Assembly (NCBI GenBank): GCA_021464525.1
Contig: JADRCO010000060.1
Location: 1-60,919 of the forward strand
From: Rhizophagus sp. LPA8_4_AMF
Lineage: Eukaryota > Glomeromycota > Glomeromycetes > Glomerales > Glomeraceae
DNA: 60,919 bases
Direction of reading: 5' to 3'
A model generated the notes under the pieces. That model saw only the letters and a program-made list of their open reading frames with translations. It had not been told where the DNA came from and did not search any database. Below are positions 44,228-57,300 of this stretch, piece after piece (positions within the stretch are counted from its first letter, which is position 1; each line of letters starts with the position of its first letter). A program made the translations under genes and the position numbers.

Positions 44228-44720
44228 AACATTGAGATTCGTCAATATCCTTACAGAGATCCTCTAAATCTCCATCATCAAATTCATCAATATAGCTGTT
44301 GGCCTTTATTTGCTCACTTACATTTATTTTATCCACTTTTTCCTCACAATTCTCCACTGGTTTCATCATTTTATAACCAGAATGGATGGGAATGATCTCA
44401 GTATTCTTATCCTTTTGATATGCCCTTAGCATATTTGCAAGTTCTCTGCACCTGACTGACTTGCCCATGGGTAGATTCTTATTGTAAGCTACCCAGTCCT
44501 TGAAGTAATCTACAGCCTCCCCAAATTCCCATGCATATGGATTATCTATCGAATCCTTCTATCTCAGTTATAAGCATATCCCAGTTATACTCATCCAATC
44601 ATTTAAATGTTCTGCCCAGCACTTCTGCCTGGTATTGAATACCTCATCAAACACTTCCTCTAGGGATTTTTTAACCAAGGAGTGTGATACGATTGGTGTC
44701 ATTCATACTAATTCCAATGT
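44172..44720 (-). pseudogene. Decayed coding fossil, unrecognised
   Basis: On the minus strand the order is SLVKKSLEEVFDEVFNTRQK, CWAEHLNDW, ITEIEGFDR (frame change), PYAWEFGEAVDYFKDWVAYN, then the open part from 44468: KSVRCRELANMLRAYQKDKN and PIHSGYKMMKPVENC, ending in an acidic tail. It faces the fossil at 43640-44227, with which it overlaps by about 55 bases. It resembles a repetitive Rhizophagus gene family, but I cannot name it. Confidence 0.45.
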
Positions 44721-44759
44721 GCCTGTGTACCTTCTTTTGGGTGGGGATATGGATGGCAA

Positions 44760-44915
44760 CGGTTATGGCCATTACTGGCCATGACCGGTCATGACTGTGA
44801 CCAATATCAGTCAGTCAAAGACTTCTGGCTGACCGTTTGACTGAACCACCTGACTGACCGTTTTAGAATATTAGTCTGGTGACTCTGATCACTCAAATGG
44901 TCGGTCAAATGGTCA
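44760..44915. repeat. Cluster of TGACC/GGTCA half-sites
   Basis: More than a dozen copies of TGACC, GGTCA, GTCAGTCA or CTGACCGTT occur in both orientations within about 150 bases, including the palindrome TGACCGGTCA. The composition is GC-rich relative to its surroundings. It could be a satellite-like or foldback remnant. Confidence 0.65.
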
Positions 44916-44920
44916 GGAAG

Positions 44921-47900
44921 GGGGTTTTTTTAAAAAAAATAAAATTGGTTAGGTCAGCAAATTATATAACTAATGCTAAAATTGCAGGGTATCTACTGTA
45001 CAATCTAATCAGAATCTTTTTTAAAAGTAAATTTTTTTATATACATTATAAGCTAGCCAGCTTGAGCTGAATACATTTTGGGTTGAGCTTTTTGAACTCT
45101 CCAATGACCTATATTTGTGAAGAAGCATTAATAAATTTGATGTATTTAATGCTGATTCAGATGATCCAATGCCAGTTCAAATTAATGGTAGACCAGCAAT
45201 AATCGTGATGTCACTTTGATGTAGAATAAGCTTATAGTATTGATCATTATATTTGCATCATCAGAAAATCAAGTTAATGAATTTCAGTGAATTATTCATT
45301 GTTAAATTAGGTTAAATCATGCTTTTTTAAAAGAGTATCTTTTTACTTTATATTTTTATAAAAAAATTGAAGAGGAGGAAAGTATATTCTTAATTTTTAT
45401 TATGAAAATATATAATTTTAATAAAAATATGCAATTTTAATTTTATGATTCTTTTATTAAGAAATTACATTAGAAAAGATAAGAATAGAATAATAAATTA
45501 GGGTGGAAAATAGTTGTATTTATATTTAGTTATTAAGTACTCATTTTTTTTAGTAATAAATATTTTGGATGATATTACATATACTATTGGGAATAATATT
45601 TTTCAAGAAACAATACCAAATTTATAATGATAACTATTTCGCTAGGATAATTATTTATCATAACGATAATAAAAAATTAGGAGAAAAATTTTAAACTTTT
45701 CTAATGAATACGTTATAAATTTAGAAATTGAACCGTTTAAAGGAAAGAAATTATATTTGTAACTTTTAAGCTCAATCATTAAACTTGACATTGCTTTGTT
45801 TTTAAAAAGAATTACATAATAGGAAAATATTCAGCTTATTTATTATTATTATAAATGCGTCATAAGCCATTAATTATAGTTCCAATTTCAAGCATCTCAT
45901 CCAGTTGATCACGAAAAATAAATGAAAATAAAGCAGAAGACTAAAATTAAATTGAAAAGTTGCAAGAGCATATAATTCAATTAAAAGCTGCATTATAATA
46001 TTGTATTGGTCTTAAAATATTTTATTTATTATTATTTTACTGTAATATTTTCTTTTGTCATTATTATTGGAAAATTCACTCTTTACAGATTTTTTCAATG
46101 ATAAGATCAAGCATCTTACATTCTTACATTCGTATTATATGTTTACACATTCAATTATTGAAGCATGAGATCCAAAATTACGAGGATTGTTTAATATTTT
46201 TCAATATTTTGTTTACGAGCAAAAGTAAGGTTTATATACTATCATTGCAAAATAAACAAGTTAGTGGATGGAATTGATTCACTTGCATAATGGTTTAAGT
46301 TCTACATATCAAACAATTTCTATCAAACAAATGAAATATTAATGAAACATAGCGTGTATTAATATTAATTTTTTATTTATTTTTTTTTTTATTATGTATG
46401 TGATTATATAAATTGACAATTGTTTTAGGAAACGAAAACCGTTATGGGTTATCTATGTAGCACAAAATTTCAGTGACGTGACGCGACTGACGCGTGCGGG
46501 CAAACGGACTTTGCCACGTGTCATTAACGTCCATAAACATATAGTCCTTCGCTTCGCTCCGGACGAAAATTTTTTTTATTAAATATTTAATTTTACAACT
46601 TAATATAATATAGCATTAACGCCTCTTGGTGCTTAATGTTGATGATTACTGTAACTTACATAATCACAAATCCTAAGTACTACTCTATTTCACAAATTTC
46701 ACATATGGCGACATTACTAATTAATAATATTGCCACACCAACCACCAATTTCTGCAAACTCTAATATTCATAATGGAATTTACTTGAAATTAATTTTAAA
46801 AACATTGTTTGTAATAGTCAAATCAAAACATAATAAAGTGAAACTTTATAACTGATATGACGACCTTAAATGACAATAACTTTAGTTATTCGTTCTTATG
46901 ATACTGACTTATTAGAAACACATTTTCGACGTTTTTCCAAATCCACAAAATTGATTAATTTTTCTACCCGCAAAATTTAAAAACATTAATAATAATTATC
47001 CAAGTTGAGTTATTGACGTTAAATATAATTAATTTAAAAAATAACTTTATTTTTAGTTTTGTGGAAGTTCAAAACTATGTCAAAATTTTTTAATACATGT
47101 ACCTACAGATTTTCCAGGACAACTATACATTAGACGTGCTATTATAATCTAAAGTTAAATTAAGAGATTTATCATCAATTCCAAATATGGTTATACATCT
47201 TATACCTTTTTTAGGTCCCTTACATATCTCACTTAATACTCCAAAATGATTATTCTGAAAAGTGATGTATAAACTTCCATAATTAAAGGTATTAATGTAT
47301 TTAATAAGTCAAATAAAAGTGCAATATGCCAGAACTTTGCATCTACTAAAACATGTTTTCCTACATGGCCAAATATAGCAGTAGCCAAGGCATGATTTCG
47401 CTGCTAAATTCCTTTTTCCTGAAAAACAGCTTTGTAAAGTAAACTTCAAAATACCAAAAAGCAGCTTTCATAGTAATATGTTGATTGAATATTTATTTGA
47501 TCATCGACATTATGATAATGATTTCGTCTAAATTTTTTAAAATCAAAAGATAGTATCCTTATTCAAAACAAAATAGTGATTTAACCGTTAATTTCCAAAA
47601 TCATGGAAAATTTGAAGTAAAAAAAGGAAGGAAAACGAACTAAAAAACCTTATTGGTATTTCTTGTGTATTTCAAAAGGATTTTTAAAGAAGCCCCTACC
47701 ATTGGGATACCATTCATACCTCAGCCTGACCATTTTGTGATGCAATAAAATGTACATCTGAATCTTTTCGGTCCCATGTATAATTTCTTTAATGCCGTAA
47801 TTCCGGCCAAAACTACACCGCTTTAGACGATAGCCGAGGTAATATGTGTCACGTGATTTCGGATATTCAATATCGGCCGTACGATAAAAATTGAATTGGT

Positions 47901-48113
47901 CGGAAGGAATAATTTTATACATGTAAATGTATTTAATAACTAATATTTGTAAATTAATTTATTTACAGAAAATTTTATACAAAATATGGTAAAAATACAA
48001 AATTAAATAAAATGAAATTAGTTTATAATGTTTTTTATAAATAAAATTAGAAATTACAAATTCCACTTTCTATTTATTTTTTACCTGTTTTAGTATGGTG
48101 ATTTAAAAATATT
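44921..48113. other. Intergenic, including a small GC-rich island
   Basis: No gene is recognised. 46475-46565 is strikingly GC-rich (GACGCGACTGACGCGTGCGG, CCTTCGCTTCGCTCCGGAC) within AT-rich DNA, probably a fragment of a dispersed repeat. The open frame at 47650-47922 spans a copy of the TAATTCCGGCC motif and looks non-coding. Confidence 0.5.
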
Positions 48114-49762
48114 TTACGATTTTGGTTTTAATATTTTCAATTTTACTAAAATTCTATTTAAAAAGGATTGTCGTTTTTTTCTTGGCGGGACCGCTGTTGG
48201 TGGATTTGACCATACATTAGTGGTCAATTGACTATTAGAGGTCGATTGACTAGTTCGGTTAATAGAAGTAGTTTGATCTATCTTTGTAAGCTCAGGATTT
48301 TTTCGCTCATTTTCAGCATGTTGAAAAGAATTATAAATTATAACCAAATGTTTCCTTTTACTATGAATCCAATCATCAAACATTGAAATAAGAAAGCTGG
48401 CGGTTGGCCTTTTTCTCGGGTCAGAATCCCAACAAGATTCCATAAGTTGAATATAAATAAGTGGAGTGGAAGATGGACGACCGGGTCGAGATCCTCGAAT
48501 AACATTAATAGGGCTAATATCTTCTTCATGGTAATAAGGGATTTTTCCACTTGCAATTTCGTACATGATCACTGCAAAACTATAAATATCAGATGCAAAA
48601 GAATATTGACCACCAGATAGGATTTCGGGGGCCATATATGGTAACACTCCATATAGTTTACCACCTGAATCTTGACGCCATGTAAGTCCAAAATCACTTA
48701 TCATTGTCTTATTTTTATGTCTCAAAATATTGCCTATATGCAAATCACGATGAACATACCCAGAGCTATGAATAATTTCTAAACTCTTAGCAATGTCTTT
48801 AAGTGTAATTAAACGTTCAATCCATGAAAAATTTTCAAAATTTTTATTAATGTATTGTCGTAAATTCCCATCGTTAGCGTACGATGTTACAACGATAAAG
48901 TCTCCTGTGCCTTCCCAACGTGAAATACCAAAGCAACGAAGTATATGTCCAACTACCGTATGAAATTTGTGATGAACTTTAAGCTATATTTTAAAATTAT
49001 AAAAAATTAATATTTAAATAAGAGTGAGAAAATATCCATAAATTAATTGAATCCAAAACTTACCGCATTAATAAATTCATTTAAATTTTTTTGAGATCCT
49101 TTTATTACTTTCAACACTACTTCATAACTACCAAGACGTTTCCAGTTATTAGTATTAGTATCCCAACAAATAATTGGACCTTGTCTCCATATAGCTTTAT
49201 AAACAACGTTACATCCACCTTTCGCCAAATATTTAATATTATCAAAATTTATAAAAGGAATCCATTCAAAAAAACTATGAACATTATTTGCGGTAATTTG
49301 TGTTTTAGTAATAAAATTATCTAAATCAGGATTCCAACTTGTCCATTTTGAGGTTTGTCTACGAAAATGTTCTGCATTACAAGGACGGCACCATTTCTTT
49401 TCATTAAATAATTTTCCGCATTCCGTACACAATTCTAAAGAAGAATTTTGCGATTGTGGTATTTCATCATTTATCTCCTCTCGTTCATCCCAAGATTTTA
49501 TTTTTTTAGGAATTTGGTAACTTTTATGGGTATGATAATGCGGACAAGATTTGATGGACTCATTATTCAAGGAAATATTATCATGGAGAGAGCTAGTTGT
49601 CGATCTAGAATAGCGCTCCGAGACAGATCTAGGATGATTTGTTGTTGAAGTTTGTCTTGGAGTGTATGATGATTGTGATGGTGGTATTCGTGCACGTGGA
49701 TATTGATAATATCTAGTATCTTTATAGTTTGGTAGCATTGAGCCATTATAACCTAAATTCAT
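48114..49762 (-). CDS. TKL protein kinase with N-terminal zinc ribbon (kinase B)
   Basis: Two exons, 49762-49064 and 48983-48114 (GT..AG, phase 0), give 522 residues. It is a close paralogue of the plus-strand kinase at 34029-35983, with the intron at the same place. The N-terminus is Ser/Arg/Tyr-rich and different. The zinc ribbon is C112, C115, C125, C128 (CTEC..CRPC). The kinase domain has YLAKGGCNVVYKAIW, lysine K218, YVHRDLHIGNIL (D313, N318), an intact DFG (330-332), APE and SDIYSFAVIMYEIASGKIPY. All key catalytic residues are present, so it should be active. The tail is Thr/Ser-rich and ends in a basic PPRKKRQSFLNRILVKLK stretch, a possible nuclear or membrane-binding signal (inference). 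Confidence 0.93.
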
Positions 49763-52252
49763 TTTTCAAACGTTAGGAGAAGAGAATTTAATAAACCAAA
49801 AAAATAAAATAATATTTAATGCGGAATTTATAGTCCGTGTGTAGTACAATTATCTGGATGATTAACTAAATATGGTATATCAATAAGTTTAATACGTTTC
49901 GTTCTCCGATATACAACAAAATAACTTGTTTTAGAATGATCTACATTCTGTGTATTATTGCTGCTTTGTGGCGTTTACTTTATTAATGTTACGATAGTCA
50001 AAATTGGTGATTGGGCCAAAATCAAAGAATATCTCAAAATGAATTTTTATTTGTACATTTATGATTGTAAATAAATATCATTGAAAGATTTTTGTGATTT
50101 AAATTTTATGTGGAATCATGATAATCCTATTGTAAACTTTAAAAAGTATCATATTTTTGGTTATATAGATGATATAATAAACATTATAACATTATTATAA
50201 CTTTTCACTTTCATAAATTACTTTATTAAAATTATTGATAATAATCAATACGGAATATATGATTGGTTACTAATCAAATAAATCAATAAATATGACCAAT
50301 CGTATATTCTTTATGATTATAATAACCTGATTTATAAAGGGCTGACAAAATTCAATAACATACAATACCGTATATGTAATATAATATATGGATATTATTT
50401 TAAATACAATCAATTAAATATAAATAATAGTTACTTTTTTAATTATTTAAACATTTTAATTATTAGATTAAAATTTAAATATAATAAATTAACCATTAAA
50501 AAGTAATTTTTTTTTTTTAAAAAAAAAATTAAAAATTAAAAAATTTTAAATGTACTTTTTATATATAAATAGATAACCCATTGAAAATTGAACGTTGACC
50601 AAAGCCATTATATTTGTGAAAAGTCAACTTTGATCGTCTTACACCTATTTTCTCTTAAGGATGTAGACAACGAATTTTTTCAAGGACCACATCTCTACAC
50701 CTCTTAGAAGTGAGACTGCAAGATTATTTGGAGAAATGAGCCAAGTATTTTAAAATATTACGCATACTATATAAATTCAATAAACCAATTAATGACACTC
50801 AGAATAATCGTTGATATTCTACTGTAAAATGATGTGTTAAATAAATAGAAGTGAAATCTTTACAAGATTCAGAAAAAAAAATTATTTTAATAAATTAGCA
50901 CAATTAATTTTAATTAATTAAAATGATAGGATAGTTATAATTGATAGTTTGTAACTTTAAAATAGCCTTATTTAACTATATAATATGTAAAATAATATGC
51001 TAAAATTAAATCATATAATTTAGTATATTTATATTTAAAACTAATGCATGCTTTGGTTCTAGAATTCACAATGATATAATCATAGATTTTATCTAATTAT
51101 ACTTATTTTTTTTACAAGTCATGCAATATTTTGTCATGTATAACATGCCCAATAGTGGAGTACCATGATACATATTGTACAAACTATTATTATTTTATAG
51201 GTCTATTGAAATAATTTTAGCCGTTCAAGCTAATCAGCTAAATAATATTTCAATGCAAACGTATATTATTCAGTTTTAGTCTATGATTCTTTTAACAAAT
51301 AGATATTGATATTAAATTTAAGAAATCTGTGAAAATAGTTCAATCGTGTCCTTACTAACAAGGAAAAAAGAAATTTAAATAAATAATTAAATAATTAGAA
51401 TTGAAAATCAGGAGTAAGAACATTTAGATGAATTGGATCAAAATAATTATGCAAATTATAGTATCACTTGATTTATATACTTTGATAATTCTACTTAGTT
51501 GTATATAAGCAGTGTGATAGTGAGAGTTTATGACTAAAGTTATATATTAAGAAATTACTATATCCTATATACGCAGAACGCAGAAAAAGTTGGTGAAAGT
51601 ATTAACAAAGCATTCACCTATAAAAAAAGGAAAGCATCGGGAGGGAATATGAATTGAATAAATATTTCACAAAGAATGATTCTAGAAAAATGGAGTTGCA
51701 TGGATAGGAATATTTACTATGTCTGGGTAAATGTTATAATTTTGAATTGAATACTTTTTACACTAGTATCTATTGTAATAGGCGCTGATAAAATTCAGAA
51801 AGGGCACACTTTCTTTTTAGACTAAACAAATTAAATTAGTAATAAAATAAGAGTATGCATTTCATTGGCTATTTTATTGCCCAACGCTTAGGCTGGTAAT
51901 ATAATTTTTGATTCCAATTTATTTTATTTTTGCATATTGATGCCTACTTCGATCTAAACAGATTACGAAATTAATATCTTAAAAATTGTACTGTAATAAA
52001 TCATAATTATAAAGTTAGTAAAGTCTCATGTAGGTCCATTTCCTTTTATGGATAATTTGATAATTCGTCAGGAAATTATTTCCTTTTTTAGATATTGGCT
52101 GGCATTATTATAATTCCGGCCCCGCTAATAGTAAAATTTTTGTAAAGACCGATCCAGTTATTTTTAAAAAAAAAAGTCATGCAATTTGGGTTAAACAATA
52201 AATTATGTCTTTATTAAAAAAATATATAGAATAATATTAAATAATATATATA
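49763..52252. other. Intergenic
   Basis: Very AT-rich. It contains a copy of the GCATTAT..TAATTCCGGCC motif at 52102-52123 and long A/T runs near 50505-50560. No gene was found. Confidence 0.55.
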
Positions 52253-53716
52253 TTAATATAAATGATTATTTTCATATCTTGTAATTTTAAAATTCTTTAT
52301 AAAACCCAATTTCTTATACCTTTCAATTATTTTCATATTATTTTCATTTTCTTCTAAACTAAGACTTTCAAAATCCTTAATTATTGTTAATGAAAGTAAT
52401 TTTTGTGATTTACGATCATTCCAATTTATGAAAAAATTTTCTAATTCTTTTGAAAATAATTTTGATTGCGCATTAAATACATAATACATTTCTAATCTAT
52501 AAAAATTTTTTGGGGAAAATTTTGCTAAAATTTCCAAAAATTCTTTCTCATTTAAATATCTATAACCACGCCAAAAATTAATATTTTCTAAATATTGACA
52601 ATTATTTAAAATAGTTTTTAATGTTTCTGGTTCATTACTAATAAATTTAGTAAATAAAGTTTTAAGATTAGGACAAAATTTTGCAATAGCTAAATTTAAT
52701 GAATTATTTTCATCTCTTATATATAATTCTTTTAAATTTTTTCCGTTGATTTCTAAAAATTTAATTAATTTTTCAACTTCTAAAAATGTATAAAATTTTA
52801 AAACTTTTAATTGTGGAAAATCAACATGTTGTAATTGATTAAAATAATTACATCCACCATAATAATCGGAAGATAAAATAAGTTCTTGTAAATTAGTGAA
52901 ATCAGTTATAAATAATAATGGCATATAAGATTTCCTTATTTTTAATTTAATTAAAGTAGAAGAAACTTTTTTCAATGTATTTAAAACTTTTTTCGCATTA
53001 TCCGTAGTAGTATAATAATTTTGTAATGTAATACTTTTTAAATTCTTTTGTGAAGAGATTAATTCTTCTAAACCATCTGAAGTATCATTTCCAAATTTTA
53101 TATTTAATGTTTGTATATTATGACATATTCGAGATATTTGATAAAAAAATTCAGAATCAATATCCGAACTACAATTAAATTCCGTAAGATTATTTAAACA
53201 ATTTTTTGCTCCAGGTAAATTATCAAATATTATATCTTTCAAATATCCAGAGTAACAATCCAAAGATTTTAATGATGAAACTTGGTTCATAAACATTTTT
53301 AATATCTCTTGTGATAATAAATTTTTATGATAATTTGAAGTAATAAAATGTTGTTTTCTAAGTATAAGTTGTATCATCTGATCAATTCCATGAATAGAAA
53401 GAACCCTACAAAATGATGCATAATTAAATAAAGATGATTTTCTACTTTTAAAATCAATTCCATTCTCATATAAAAGTTCCTTTGATTCAACAGGTAGACA
53501 AGAAATTAAAGTACTAATAATTGACATTAATATACGTATTTGATATGGCATATAAAATAAACCATATTGAAAATTCCAAATATTCCTCCATAAAATTCTA
53601 ACCGCAACTTCACACCAAAGACGATTAACTAATAAGCATGAATAAAGAGAGTTTTTATCTTGTTCAATGTATTCAAATATTTCGTTAAGGCAATCAGCGG
53701 GAAGTTGACGAGGCAT
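52253..53716 (-). CDS. F-box protein with LRR-like repeats
   Basis: A single-exon 487-residue protein. Residues 4-46 are an F-box: LPADCLNEIFEYIEQDKNSL, CLLVNRLWCEVAVRILWRNI. The rest is a series of diverged leucine-rich repeats with N and C at the usual places, for example LKSLDCYSG, LTEFNCSSDI, LKSITLQNYYTT, LKELYIRDENN, LKTLFTKFIS and LENINFWRGY. F-box proteins bind Skp1 and recruit substrates to SCF ubiquitin ligases; the LRR part would choose the substrate. The codons are very AT-rich and the frame is fully open, so it looks intact. It is one of a very large family in Rhizophagus. The 5' flank is a long T/A homopolymer region. Confidence 0.9.
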   Translation of the reverse strand: MPRQLPADCLNEIFEYIEQDKNSLYSCLLVNRLWCEVAVRILWRNIWNFQYGLFYMPYQIRILMSIISTLISCLPVESKELLYENGIDFKSRKSSLFNYASFCRVLSIHGIDQMIQLILRKQHFITSNYHKNLLSQEILKMFMNQVSSLKSLDCYSGYLKDIIFDNLPGAKNCLNNLTEFNCSSDIDSEFFYQISRICHNIQTLNIKFGNDTSDGLEELISSQKNLKSITLQNYYTTTDNAKKVLNTLKKVSSTLIKLKIRKSYMPLLFITDFTNLQELILSSDYYGGCNYFNQLQHVDFPQLKVLKFYTFLEVEKLIKFLEINGKNLKELYIRDENNSLNLAIAKFCPNLKTLFTKFISNEPETLKTILNNCQYLENINFWRGYRYLNEKEFLEILAKFSPKNFYRLEMYYVFNAQSKLFSKELENFFINWNDRKSQKLLSLTIIKDFESLSLEENENNMKIIERYKKLGFIKNFKITRYENNHLY

Positions 53717-54345
53717 TTGTAATTTTTTTTTTTATTTTTTTTTATTTTTTTTTATAAAAAAAAAAAAATTTTTCATCGTTAGCGCTTTTTTCTTAAATTA
53801 ACAAATGTAAGCTGCAAAGCCCGAATACTTAAATTGGTAATTTGGGCTAAACGGTGACGAATTGTTTTGTAGCACTTAAGGGTAAATTATTGACTCTGGA
53901 ATGATCTGCATCAATCAGACAGACAATAGCTTGAAAATGGAACAATGACCGTACTTGACCAATACTAGTTTACCCCAGATTTGTGATATCCAGAAATGCA
54001 GGTACAACTTCATATGTTGTTTGGTAATACCTGTTTACGGGGTTCGGCAAAATGATATATTATTATTATATCGATAAGTTATTTGTTACGTCATTGTACT
54101 TTTGTTCCATTGGTACTATCAGTTTACTATATTACCGGTTTTTTACGCCCGCAAATAATTAAATATACTAGTATTGTGTAATCTACCAATCGATATAAAA
54201 TCTAAGATAACTAAAATACAAATTTTTTCGGTTGTATGCTGTAGCCGAACTTAGAAATCGGATCCGAGTCGATTCCGAAACTGATTCTGTTTAGCATATT
54301 CTGAGTATATCGAACTTATGATCATTTTAATCATATTAAAAAGAT

Positions 54346-54384
54346 GGAGTCGAAGTCGACTCCGAACCGACTCAAACGAGTCGG
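54346..54384. repeat. Two adjacent 7-bp hairpins (GAGTCG type)
   Basis: GGAGTCG-AAGT-CGACTCC (54346-54363) is followed 3 bases later by CCGACTC-AAAC-GAGTCGG (54367-54384). Both are perfect, with 4-base loops. The flanks carry GGATCCGAG motifs on each side (near 54258 and 54533). This probably belongs to a dispersed repeat. Confidence 0.75.
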
Positions 54385-57300
54385 CTCATCATTATAATAA
54401 ATTAAAGAAACTAATCCGTTGTAGACCGAATTTGTTTAATAACCAATAAAAGAATTTTTAATTGGTCAATATCGCTTTTTCTATTTGTAAATGTAAATTT
54501 GAGGCTCTTTAGTTTTAATTTATTTACCCTGAGGGATCCGAGCGAGATCGAAGGGGGACCGAAACGGAACCGAGTGTGTCGTCCTCATCCCTATCTTTAT
54601 TAATATCTTAATCAATTTACTAAACAGTGAAACTCATACTTGTATTTACAGTAATCACAAGGAGACAATTGCTATAGATAAATTACGTCTTCTCAGTTTA
54701 TTTTAATTACTTAACGATCTAAAAATTTTCATTTTCTTTTTTTTTATACTGTAAGTCTGTAACCGCACAACAGATACAGAAATGACAATATATTAAAATC
54801 CAAGTTGTAAATTTACATTTCAATAAAATATTATTTAATAAAGTGCGTAAAGAATCAAGTATATTCGAATACACCCAAATTCGAGTAAAGTTAAATTTCC
54901 TTTTATAGTAATAATTTACATAAGTTTGGCCTGAATTATGATTTTAATTCAGTCAAATTGAAGGATTTAAAATCAAGTTAGATTTTTAACTATACTATAC
55001 TTGGCTAAAACGAATACTCGCTTGGCGAATAACTGTTACACGATTCCAAACACTATGTTAAGCGTTAACGTACCTTGTGAACTGTGTAACATTGATGATG
55101 TAATGGTATAGTTAACTTTACATTATTATTTATTATTTTGAAGGTAGACAAATGTGAACCACTGAATTCTGAATAAAGTTTATTATTATATACTATTGAT
55201 GAATATATTGGGGTTTCAAATAAATTTTGATATCCTAAGTGACCAAACACTGTCTACGGGACTGATCACCACGCCAAATTCAGAATAGAATGTTCTTTTA
55301 TTATTGAAGTATTTGTTTACATCTATTCCTTTCAAAGAAAATAATATGCAGTATTTATTTGTAAAATATTTGATAATTGTCTATTTTTACACTTGGTCGT
55401 AGATCATGAGATAATTATGATCCAATTGATCCAATTCCGATTATTCAAATGCAGGACGTTCTCCTGGCCACGGGCGTAAAATATTCTTTATTGAACGTAC
55501 TTGAAGCTTTATTTGGCTAACTTAGTATTGACTTTGAAAAGGAGCTGGACTATTTATTAATTTATGAATACTTTCGCCAATCAATTGAAATATTTCTCGA
55601 TAATCATATGATGATTTTAAAGGATTCTGAAAATCATATGAATCAAGTAAAATATATGAGGTTTAAAAACCCACGTCTATTGACTCATCATTTTATATTC
55701 AAATATATCATAAATTAAACGTAACTAAATAAATATTAATTTCACGACAATTTGTTTTGAACATATTTACATCCTTTGTTCAGCGGGAATAAAATTATTA
55801 TTTTATTATTATATAGTTAAATGTCTCTTTATGTATGTCCCTCGCTCAATGTTAAAAAAGTAATTCAATGATAAAAAGTATTGATTATATTACTTTTTTT
55901 GTGCATCAAAACTCTGTACCTTATATAACATAGATTATAAACTTGGGTCCGATGGTCTGAAATACATAGTTTGCCTTGCTTTAATCCTGTACATGCATTG
56001 CCTTTTTTCTTGGCATTATTTTATCCTATATACTGTTACTGTACATATTAATTAATCGACCAATTCTTTTAGTTATCAATAATTAATAATTAAAAGCGAA
56101 CTGTTTTTATAACTTTCTGAAGAAAATGGAAGTTGTAAATATTATATTCTTATAGTTTAAGAATAATACTTTGATTGATTAATATATACAGTACATATAT
56201 ATAATAATGTAATCGGACAATATAAAAATGGCCTATACCCACCGAATATTTGTTGAATCTGACGCATGCAACGAGTCACATATGAGCATAATAAAAACAT
56301 AAAGGGCAAATCTACAGAACTTATGAACATTACAAGCAATATTAAAATATTTTTATGATAAATGTAATTGAACCTAATAACTAACTTGTCCGTCTATTAT
56401 TCCATAATTATGTTCGCTTCTCAATTAGTTAAACTATTTCTTTATTTGAAAAAAAATATTCAACGGCATATTAGTATATGTTAAGCAAGAAGAGGGCAGG
56501 TTCATTGAATTATTTGTAGGGACAATAATGAATAAAAGTTATATTTGAACCATTTTTAGGTCATCAAAGGGAATCTTGATCTTTTTTGTTTTATAGATCA
56601 GGAGAAGTATAGATGTAAAAAAATGACATAGTAGCTGTCATTTATTTTCTGCTTTGGTAAACAAATGACATTAACGTAGTACAACTATAATACATAATAT
56701 ACGTGGAGTTGTTATATCAAACATACACCTGGTTAATATATTTAAAAGAACTGCTTTTAGCGTTTTAAATATTCATGACATAAATTCATTTTTCATTCTT
56801 TTATCTAACTTATTTAATATACTAAATTTTACTATTTGTCATACTATAGTTTATTTATAACTTAATCAACGAAAATAAATTCAAAAAAAAATCTCATTAA
56901 CATAATTTATATCTAACATACTATATTTAAAATACTTTAAGAATAATGGTTATAGAATATAAAAAAATAATTTAGAAATCTTGTAAATGGCATTGGAAGC
57001 ATGATGAACCAACGTCAATAATAAGCGAAACTTTCTCCATTATCAAATAGGAAAAAGTATATATTACTATACGCCGTATTTAGTGTTATTTAATGGATAC
57101 AATAATACCAATAAATTTAAAATTATTATTTTATATTATATATATATATTAAAAAAAAATTTATAAGAAATAAGTTATAAAAACACATAGATAATTATAT
57201 ATTGCAATATATATAATTAAGATATCATTAAAGATAATAATAATAAAATATTTACATTCTTCGTCTCCTTGAATACCACATTCTTCGAAACCAGCATATT

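Noticed and set aside
47650-47922. 90-residue minus-strand open frame with basic/aromatic residues
   Set aside because: It spans a copy of the dispersed TAATTCCGGCC motif and has no recognisable domain; more likely repeat DNA than a gene.
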